Shown here piece after piece: positions 32,201 through 37,068 of a stretch of 37,068 bases of DNA. Under the pieces are notes generated by a model that had not been told where the DNA came from, ran no database searches, and saw nothing but the letters and a program-made list of their open reading frames with translations. The DNA is from Rhodospirillaceae bacterium (GTDB taxonomy: Bacteria; Pseudomonadota; Alphaproteobacteria; SHVZ01). Positions within the stretch are counted from its first letter, which is position 1. The number at the start of each line of letters is the position of its first letter. The DNA is taken from NCBI GenBank assembly GCA_016792585.1, contig JAEULB010000209.1, positions 1 to 37,068 of the forward strand. The letters run 5' to 3'. The translations under genes were made by a program, and so were the position numbers.

Positions 32201-32453
32201 GGTGATCGAGGCGGCACGCCTCCGCCTCCGCCCGATCCTGATGACGGCACTCGCCTTCATTCTCGGCGTCGTGCCGCTTGTGACCGCGACCGGTGCGGGC
32301 GCCGAGATGCGCCAGGCGCTCGGCACCGCCGTGTTCTTCGGCATGGCCGGCGTGACGCTGCTCGGACTCTTCTTCACGCCGGTGTTCTACGTGGCGCTCC
32401 GCCGCTTCACCCGGCAGCGGAAAGCTGCGTCCCACACCACGCTCCGCGAATAG
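29295..32453 (+). CDS. RND family multidrug efflux permease (HAE1/AcrB-like)
   Basis: This 1052-residue inner-membrane proton-driven exporter has full AcrB length. It begins with the family start FFVDRPIFAAVISI. The proton-relay residues are present: D410 and D411 in helix 4 (IGIVVDDAIVVVENIERN) and K947 in helix 10 (GLAAKNAILIVEFA). Two large periplasmic porter/docking domains lie between helices 1-2 and 7-8. No strong Shine-Dalgarno is seen before 29295, which sits 10 bases past the adaptor stop. Substrates are not predictable; hydrophobic drugs or solvents are usual for HAE1. Confidence 0.96.
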   Translation: MKFAHFFVDRPIFAAVISIATVIIGIIAFFRLPVSEYPEIAPPTITVRAVYPGADAETVAATVATPIEQEVNGVEGMIYMSSYSTSDGAMTLSVTFRPGTNLDTAQVLVQNLVSVATPRLPEEVRRQGVVTRKSSPDLMMVVHMLATDDTLDELYVSNYALLRVRDQLARIEGIGDLIVFGAREYSLRVWLNPDKLAAYGISAGEVVRALQEQNVQVSGGALGLQPNPGANAFQITVTTQGRFEDVRQFRNVIVRSTSDGRIIKLEDVARVELGARDYVTNSYLNGKPAVAIGIFQRPGSNALDTSAAIQKRLAELKRDFPKGLDYTIVYNPTDFIAESIDAVYETLIEAILLVALVVVIFLQSWRASLIPILSIPVSLIGTFAVMAALGVSLNVLTLFGLVLAIGIVVDDAIVVVENIERNIRNGMTPRDAAHETMDEVGTAVIAIAIVLSAVFIPTAFLPGISGTFYRQFAVTIAVATVLSAINSLTLSPALGAMLLKAHDPNHPPKTIIGRAGAAFARGFNRAFDKMGTGYSHTVRRTVGRKVLMLGLYAGLAGLTVLTVQKVPTGFIPALDRGYAIIVVQLPDGASLSRTDAVLHKVADIVKNTPGVDDTVSLAGVSRAPITNATNPAVIFARRSPFPERIKAKLPDTAIVGQLFGRLQAIQEAFVIAIPPPAVPGVGTGGGFKMQIQDRGGHGTRALLGAAYQIMGAAAQTPGLFGVFTTFSANSPQFFLEIDRTKAQMLNVPIPAIFETLQVNLGSAYVNDFNVFGRVYQVRAQADQGFRMEPEDIVGLKVRSATGALVPLGTLVKVLPSSGPDLVQRYNSFPSVPIQGSGVPGLSSSVALGLMEGIAERTLPPGMSFEWTELALQEKQVGSATIIVFALAIVFVFLALAAQYESWVLPLAIMLIVPLSALAGLGGIMLRGMDNNVLVQIGLVVLVGLAAKNAILIVEFARQAEHEGKSAVEAVIEAARLRLRPILMTALAFILGVVPLVTATGAGAEMRQALGTAVFFGMAGVTLLGLFFTPVFYVALRRFTRQRKAASHTTLRE

Positions 32454-32456
32454 GCG

Positions 32457-32900
32457 GTGGGCGAGGTCCTGCTGAGGCCGGCGCGGGCGAGCGACGTCGC
32501 CCGGCTGATCCGCGTCTGCCTCGACGCCAGGGCTTCGGCCGATATCCCGAACCTGCACACCGACGCCGAGGATCTCGCCTTCTTCTCGCGCCTCTTCGCG
32601 TCCAAGCCGACAATCGTCGCGGAGACGGCGGGCGTGCCAGTCGGCTTCGCCGTCGTCCATGACGGCTGGCTCGAGCATCTCTGGGTCGACCCGGGGCATC
32701 ACCGCCGGGGCATCGGCCGGACGCTGCTCGCCTGGGCGCGGGCCGAGGCCGCGGGCGACCTCCGCCTCTACGTCTTTACCCACAACGTGCGGGCGATCGC
32801 TTTTTATAGAGCGCATGGCGCCGTGCAGATCGCCGACTCCGACGGGCAGGGCAACGAGGAGAAGCTGCCCGACCTGACGCTCCTCATCCCCCAGGCCTGA
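32457..32900 (+). CDS. GNAT family N-acetyltransferase
   Basis: This 147-residue acetyltransferase has acetyl-CoA motif A at LWVDPGHHRRGIGRTLL (75-91) and motif B at NVRAIAFYRAHGA (110-122). The GTG start lies three bases after the RND pump stop with no evident Shine-Dalgarno, so it is probably translated by coupling to the pump message. The acceptor substrate (amine, protein N-terminus, drug) is unknown; co-transcription with a drug pump makes a detoxifying role possible. Confidence 0.87.
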   Translation: MGEVLLRPARASDVARLIRVCLDARASADIPNLHTDAEDLAFFSRLFASKPTIVAETAGVPVGFAVVHDGWLEHLWVDPGHHRRGIGRTLLAWARAEAAGDLRLYVFTHNVRAIAFYRAHGAVQIADSDGQGNEEKLPDLTLLIPQA

Positions 32901-32910
32901 CCGGCGAGAC

Positions 32911-32939
32911 TTGACCGGAGCCGTCATCGGCGCTGCACT
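32911..32939 (+). promoter_or_regulatory. possible promoter of the amidase gene
   Basis: TTGACC (32911-32916) and TGCACT (32934-32939) are separated by 17 bases and precede the amidase ATG by ~30 bases. The -35 is good and the -10 weak. Confidence 0.35.
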
Positions 32940-32940
32940 C

Positions 32941-32955
32941 TTTCCGCATCGGAAA
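32941..32955. promoter_or_regulatory. palindrome TTTCCG-cat-CGGAAA at the amidase start region
   Basis: A perfect 6-bp inverted repeat with a 3-base centre sits just after the possible -10 element, where a repressor would block initiation. It could also form a small RNA hairpin in the 5' leader. Confidence 0.35.
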
Positions 32956-32969
32956 AACGGGAGGGGTCG

Positions 32970-34466
32970 ATGGCGAAGTCTGGTCTGGCGATGAGCTGGG
33001 AAGAGTGGTCAAGCAAGGACGGGATCGCGATCGCCGATCTCGTGAAGAAGAGGAAGGTCTCCGCCCGCGAGGTGGCTCGCCAGGTCGCCGCCGGCGTCGA
33101 GATGCTGAACCCGAAGCTCGAAGGCGTGCTCGAGGTCTTCGCCGACGTGGTGAAGAACCCCGACACCGACAAGCCGGCCAAGGACGGCCGCCTCTACGGC
33201 GTGCCGATCTTTCTGAAGGACTTGGGCTCCGGCCTCAAGGGGCGGAAGCGTGAGTCCGGCTCGAAGATGGACAAGGACCAGGTCGCCAAGGTGACCGACC
33301 CCAACATCGAGAACTTCCTCTCCGCCGGCCTGGTGCCGATCGGCCGCTCGACCACGCCCGAGTTCGGCATGACCTTCGACACCGCGACCAACTATCTCGG
33401 CCGGGTGATGGTCACGCGCAATCCGTGGAACCTCAAGCACACCGCAGGTGGCTCCTCCGGCGGCTCGGCGGCGATGGTGGCCGCGCGCGTGACGCCGATC
33501 AGCATGGCGTCCGATGGCGGCGGCTCCACCCGCATCCCGGCCTCGTATTGCGCGCTGGTCGGCCTCAAGGCGACGCGCGGCATGGTGCCTCGTCCCTTGA
33601 GCCAGAGCGAATACGGCGTGCGGATTTCCTGCGAGGGCGTGGTGACGCGCAGCGTCCGCGACACGGCCGCGGTCTACGACTACATCACGCGCGTGCCCAA
33701 CGGCGGCAGCTTCATGAACGTCGCTCGCTACCAGGGCTCATATCTGCAGGCGATCAGGAAGGATCCGCCGAAGCTCAAGATCGGGCTCTCGACCGGCACC
33801 TGGGGCCGCCCGGGCAAGACCGACGAGCAGGTGGCGAAGCGCGTGCGCGAGGTCGCCCGATTGATGGAGAGCCTCGGTCACAAGGTCGAGGAGGTCGACG
33901 ACAAGAAGATCTGCGACTGGGATGCGATGTGGCAGGGCTACTACTGCCAGTGGATCGGCAGCCGCGCCCAGTTCCGCACCATGGCCGCGGACCGCGGCAT
34001 CAACACGCCCGACCTCAAGGATCGTCTGGGCCCGATGGTGCACCGGCACCTCGAAGCGGCCGATCGCTACGACAAGTACGACATCTGGAAGATGATGAGC
34101 CAGAACAACAGCGTGACCCGCAGCTTCGGCGCGATCATGGAGAAGTACGACGTGCTGCTGACGCCGACGCTGGCGATCCGCGTGCCGGAAGCGAACGGTC
34201 CCTACTCGCTGCTCCGGAACGAGGCGCTCGATCCGTGGCTCGATCGGCTCGCGAATGCCTGCCGCTACACGATGCCCGGCAACGAGACCGGGCTTCCCGG
34301 CATCTCAGTGCCGGCCGGGCTCGACAATGAAGGGCTGCCGATCGGCGCGATGTTCTATGGCAACTGGTCGCGCGAGGACCTGCTGCTGCAGATCGCCCGC
34401 CAGCTCGAGAAGGCGAAGCCCGAGTGGTTCGACCAGTCGGCGCCGCTGAACGTGACGACGGGGTGA
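32970..34466 (+). CDS. amidase (amidase signature family)
   Basis: This 498-residue amidase-signature hydrolase has a complete Ser-cisSer-Lys triad: K83 (IFLKDLG), S162 in GGSSGGSAA and nucleophile S186 in SDGGGSTRIPAS. The 24-residue distance between the serines equals that of fatty acid amide hydrolase as I recall it. No signal peptide is present. GGGAGGGG precedes the ATG. It could hydrolyse aliphatic or aryl amides; it is not GatA, since no gatC or gatB gene is adjacent and the C-terminal half differs. It converges with the exporter gene with one base between the stops. Confidence 0.93.
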   Translation: MAKSGLAMSWEEWSSKDGIAIADLVKKRKVSAREVARQVAAGVEMLNPKLEGVLEVFADVVKNPDTDKPAKDGRLYGVPIFLKDLGSGLKGRKRESGSKMDKDQVAKVTDPNIENFLSAGLVPIGRSTTPEFGMTFDTATNYLGRVMVTRNPWNLKHTAGGSSGGSAAMVAARVTPISMASDGGGSTRIPASYCALVGLKATRGMVPRPLSQSEYGVRISCEGVVTRSVRDTAAVYDYITRVPNGGSFMNVARYQGSYLQAIRKDPPKLKIGLSTGTWGRPGKTDEQVAKRVREVARLMESLGHKVEEVDDKKICDWDAMWQGYYCQWIGSRAQFRTMAADRGINTPDLKDRLGPMVHRHLEAADRYDKYDIWKMMSQNNSVTRSFGAIMEKYDVLLTPTLAIRVPEANGPYSLLRNEALDPWLDRLANACRYTMPGNETGLPGISVPAGLDNEGLPIGAMFYGNWSREDLLLQIARQLEKAKPEWFDQSAPLNVTTG

Positions 34467-34467
34467 G

Positions 34468-35652
34468 CTAGCGGCGTCCGATCAGCGCGCGGTGCACGGC
34501 GAGCCCGAGCACCGCGCAGCCGCCGATCATCGCCGCCATCGGCACCGCCGAGGTCTTCGGCAGCGCCGCGACGATGGCGCCCGAGATCCCGCCCATCGTG
34601 AACTGGATGGTGCCGAGCACGGCCGAGGCGGCGCCGGCATTGGCGCCCATCGGCTGAAGCGCGCGGGCGGTCGAGTTCGGCCCGATGAATCCTAAGCTGG
34701 TCAGGAAGAAGAACAGCGGGATCAGGAGCCCGACGAGGCCGCCGATGCCGGTGACCGCGGCGAGGAGGACGAAAGTGCCGGCGATCGCCGCGGCGGTGAG
34801 GCCCAGCAGCAGTAGCACGCCCGGCGTGGTGCGCGAGAGCAGGCGCACATTGACCTGGGCCGCGGTGATGAAGCCGACGGCGTTGGAACCGAAGATGAAG
34901 CCGTAATACTCGGCCGGCACGCCGTAGAGCGAGATCAGGACGAAGGGCGAGCCGGTGATGTAGGCGAACATGCCGGCGAAGGTCAGGCTCTGCGAGAGCG
35001 AGTGACCCATGAAGTAGCGGTCGGAAAGGATCCGGACATAGGTGCGGAAGACCGATCCCGGATGCAGCGAACGGCGCTTGTCCTCGGGCAGCGTCTCTTC
35101 CAGGCCGAAATGGACGGCGGCGAGGATCAGTACGCCGAAGCCGGTCAGGATCCAGAACATCGCCTGCCAGCTCATGTAGATCAGGAGCTGGCCGCCGAGC
35201 AGCGGCGCCAGGATCGGCGCCACGCCCATGATCGCCATCAGCGTCGCGAACATTTTCGCCGCGCCGCGCTCGTCGAAGAGGTCGCGGACGATCGAGCGCG
35301 AGATCACCATGCCGACGCAGCCGCCGAGCGCCTGCAGGAAGCGGAATGCGATCAGCCCCTGGATGCTCGGCGCCAGAGCGCAGCCGAGCGAGGCCAGGAT
35401 GTAGATGATCGAGCCCACGATGATCGGCGGCTTCCGGCCGAAGCGGTCGGCGACGGGCCCGTAGATCGCCTGGCCGATCGCGAGACCCAGGAAGAACGTC
35501 GAGAGCGTCAGCTGCACGTCGGAAGGATGCGCGGCGAAGTACCGCTCGAGCGCCGGGAAGCTCGGCAGGTACATGTCGACCGACATCGGGGTGAAGGCTG
35601 TCAGCGCGCCCAGGATCAGGACGAGCAGGAGGGAGGGCTTGTAGGGAGCCAT
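34468..35652 (-). CDS. Bcr/CflA-type MFS drug exporter
   Basis: This 394-residue, 12-helix major facilitator superfamily protein has the Bcr/CflA signature TPMSVDMYLPSFPAL (21-35), the loop 2-3 motif GPVADRFGRKP (65-75), and the family's SRSIVRDLFDERGAAK region. Such proteins export drugs, sulfonamides or metabolites such as cysteine by proton antiport. The start at 35652 fits the family N-terminus (YKPSLLLVLILGALTAF), but no ribosome site is visible; in-frame upstream sequence does not resemble the family. It is divergent from the glutathione transferase gene. Drug resistance cannot be assumed from sequence. Confidence 0.92.
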   Translation of the reverse strand: MAPYKPSLLLVLILGALTAFTPMSVDMYLPSFPALERYFAAHPSDVQLTLSTFFLGLAIGQAIYGPVADRFGRKPPIIVGSIIYILASLGCALAPSIQGLIAFRFLQALGGCVGMVISRSIVRDLFDERGAAKMFATLMAIMGVAPILAPLLGGQLLIYMSWQAMFWILTGFGVLILAAVHFGLEETLPEDKRRSLHPGSVFRTYVRILSDRYFMGHSLSQSLTFAGMFAYITGSPFVLISLYGVPAEYYGFIFGSNAVGFITAAQVNVRLLSRTTPGVLLLLGLTAAAIAGTFVLLAAVTGIGGLVGLLIPLFFFLTSLGFIGPNSTARALQPMGANAGAASAVLGTIQFTMGGISGAIVAALPKTSAVPMAAMIGGCAVLGLAVHRALIGRR

Positions 35653-35757
35653 GGGCGGCCGGCACAAGACCAGCTTCGGAGTTCCGCCGCAAGGCGCGGA
35701 TAGAGGCACGGCGCGCATGGCAGCTATGCAGCGGGTCACACTTGAGGGAGATGCCCG

Positions 35758-36420
35758 ATGCTTCGGCTCTATGACTATCTGCCGTCACAGAATGCCTACA
35801 AAGTGCGCATGCTGCTCGGTCATCTCGGCCTCGCCTACGAGACCGTGCCGGTCGAGATCTTCCAGGGCGAGTCGAGGACGCCCGCGTTCCTCGCGATGAA
35901 TCCGGCCGGCGCCGTGCCGGTGCTGGAGATCGCACCCGGCCGCGTCATCGCCGAGTCCAACGCGATCCTCTGCTACCTGGCCGAGGGAACCGCCTATCTG
36001 CCTTCGGACCGTTTCGAGCGGGCGAAGGTCATGCAGTGGCTGTTCTTCGAGCAGGACTACGTCCAGCCGAGCATCGCCACGATCCGCCACTGGACGATGA
36101 CGGGGAAGCTCGAGCGCAACGCCGCTCAAGCGCCCGGTCGCAAGGCAGCAGGCGAGCGCGTGCTCGATCTGCTGGAAAGCCATCTCGCCGGCCGTGCCTT
36201 CCTCGCCGACTGCGGCTACTCGATCGCCGACATGGCGGTCTTCGCCTATGTGCACCGGGCGGAGGAGGGCGGCTTCGATCTCTCCGGCCGCCCGGCGCTC
36301 CGCGCCTGGTTCGAGCGGGTCGCCGCCGAGTCCGTGCCGCTTCCGCCGGTTTATCCCTATTCGATCGATCCCTATTCCCATCGGAGCCTGCCGGTGGAGC
36401 CGGAGGCGGCATCGTCGTAG
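35758..36420 (+). CDS. glutathione S-transferase family protein
   Basis: This 220-residue cytosolic GST has an N-terminal thioredoxin-like domain (1-78) with glutathione-binding marks P54 (AGAVPVLE, cis-proline) and E66-S67 (AESNAILCYL), and a helical C-terminal domain (about 88-200) with the YSIADMAVFAYVH folding motif. The LPSQNAYKVR segment offers S10 as a candidate catalytic residue, so a Ser-type bacterial class is likely. GAGGGAG lies ahead of the ATG. It is ~30 bases before the SDR-like gene on the same strand, so the two may be cotranscribed. Confidence 0.93.
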   Translation: MLRLYDYLPSQNAYKVRMLLGHLGLAYETVPVEIFQGESRTPAFLAMNPAGAVPVLEIAPGRVIAESNAILCYLAEGTAYLPSDRFERAKVMQWLFFEQDYVQPSIATIRHWTMTGKLERNAAQAPGRKAAGERVLDLLESHLAGRAFLADCGYSIADMAVFAYVHRAEEGGFDLSGRPALRAWFERVAAESVPLPPVYPYSIDPYSHRSLPVEPEAASS

Positions 36421-36450
36421 GCTCCTCGCGGCTTTCGAGGAGGATCTAGG

Positions 36451-37068
36451 ATGGCGGACGTGGCGGTGATCGTCGGCGCAGGCCCGGGTCTGGGCGCCGC
36501 ACTGGCCCGGACGGCGGCGGCCGACGGCATGAAGGTCGCCGTCGCCTCGCGCGATCAGGCCAAGATCGCCGAGGTCGCGCGCTCGACCGGTGCTGTCGCG
36601 ATCGCCTGCGATGCGACCGACGGCGCCTCGGTCGATGCCCTGTTCGATCGGGTCGGCCGCGAGCTCGGCGTGCCGTCCTTCGTCGTCTACAACGCCAGCC
36701 GACGCGTTCGCGGACCGGTGGCCGAGCTCGATCGGGCAGCGGTGCGCCAGGCGATCGACATCACCGCCTATGGCGGCTTCCTGGTGGCGCAGGCGGCGGT
36801 GCGCGCGATGCTGCCGCAGGGCCGCGGCAGCCTGCTGTTCACCGGCGCCAGCGCCAGCGTGAAGGGCTATGCCGAGTCGGCGACCTTCGCGATGGGCAAG
36901 TTCGCGCTGAGAGGCCTGGCCCAGAGCCTGGCGCGTGAGCTGGGCCCGAAGGGCCTGCACGTGGCGCATGTGATCATCGACGGCGCCATCGGCCGCGCCG
37001 GGGCGAACGAGGCCGGCAAGCTCGATCCGGACGCGATCGCGGCCGCTTACCTGCAGATCCATCGCCAG
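36451..37068 (+). CDS. SDR-family-like oxidoreductase, partial (cut by window end)
   Basis: An open frame from ATG 36451 to the last base (206 codons, no stop) is preceded by the ribosome site GAGGAGG. It is a Rossmann protein of the short-chain dehydrogenase/reductase superfamily: dinucleotide-binding GAGPGLGAAL (9-18), NAS at 81-83, and the C-terminal helix KFALRGLAQSLARELGPKG (150-168). The usual catalytic Tyr of YxxxK is Phe (F146 with K150), and the catalytic Ser position aligns with A133, although S134 and S136 are close. I recall similar SDR-like proteins with these changes, so it may be a natural subfamily with altered chemistry. Little of the C-terminus is probably missing. It follows the GST gene by ~30 bases. 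Confidence 0.88.
   Translation, partial: MADVAVIVGAGPGLGAALARTAAADGMKVAVASRDQAKIAEVARSTGAVAIACDATDGASVDALFDRVGRELGVPSFVVYNASRRVRGPVAELDRAAVRQAIDITAYGGFLVAQAAVRAMLPQGRGSLLFTGASASVKGYAESATFAMGKFALRGLAQSLARELGPKGLHVAHVIIDGAIGRAGANEAGKLDPDAIAAAYLQIHRQ

Noticed and set aside
29550..32927. An 1125-codon open frame on the minus strand opposite the RND pump
   Set aside because: It is antisense to a full-length AcrB-like gene with intact proton-relay residues. Its composition (Asp/His/Arg-rich, low complexity) is the usual shadow of a GC-rich gene, and it has no domain or ribosome site.

Overview
The window is a GC-rich stretch of chromosome that looks alphaproteobacterial. It opens with the 3' end of a ribosomal RNA operon in the order 23S-5S-initiator tRNA-Met, an arrangement common in that class. 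It carries many solute importers (a peptide-type ABC system, an orphan ABC binding protein, a TRAP system), a class II (plant-type) DAHP synthase and small-molecule catabolic enzymes typical of metabolically versatile soil or water alphaproteobacteria. I cannot name a genus from sequence alone; a Reyranella-like or Rhodospirillales/Hyphomicrobiales-type organism is only a guess.

Layout. 1-594: end of the rrn operon, closed by a clear intrinsic terminator. 627-7211: a dipeptide/oligopeptide ABC importer, with its binding protein divergent from two permeases and two ATPases, followed by an SMP-30/gluconolactonase-like lactonase. 7237-9429: a CPA2 cation/proton antiporter with two C-terminal universal-stress domains. 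9662-10918: a secreted Vgb-like propeller protein with a haem c motif. 10920-14941 (minus strand): a CocE-type hydrolase, a sulfatase and a phytanoyl-CoA-dioxygenase-like oxygenase. 15054-16680 (minus strand): class II DAHP synthase behind a leader that reads as a complete transcription attenuator, with an aromatic-rich leader peptide. 16682-21014: a hydratase/FAH-family gene divergent from an ABC binding protein, a CitE-like lyase and a LysR regulator. 21106-24988: nitronate monooxygenase, a receiver-domain protein, L-threonine aldolase and a secreted ankyrin protein. 25004-28002: a TRAP transporter operon with a likely operator. 28142-32900: an RND efflux pair and a GNAT acetyltransferase. 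32970-37068: an amidase, a Bcr/CflA-type MFS exporter, a glutathione S-transferase and an SDR-like protein cut off by the window end.

How the parts relate. Most of the window is uptake plus first-step catabolism of amides, esters, lactones, sulfate esters and keto acids, with efflux and detoxification functions alongside. No CRISPR array, insertion sequence, integrase, phage gene or toxin-antitoxin pair is visible. No gene is evidently broken; only the 23S rRNA and the last SDR-like gene are cut, both by the window edges. The most interesting signal is regulatory: the DAHP synthase leader (16514-16643) has a short ORF with six aromatic codons within ten, four mutually exclusive RNA segments, a terminator, and a promoter-like element placed so that the leader ORF may be leaderless. 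A second hairpin covers the DAHP synthase Shine-Dalgarno sequence.
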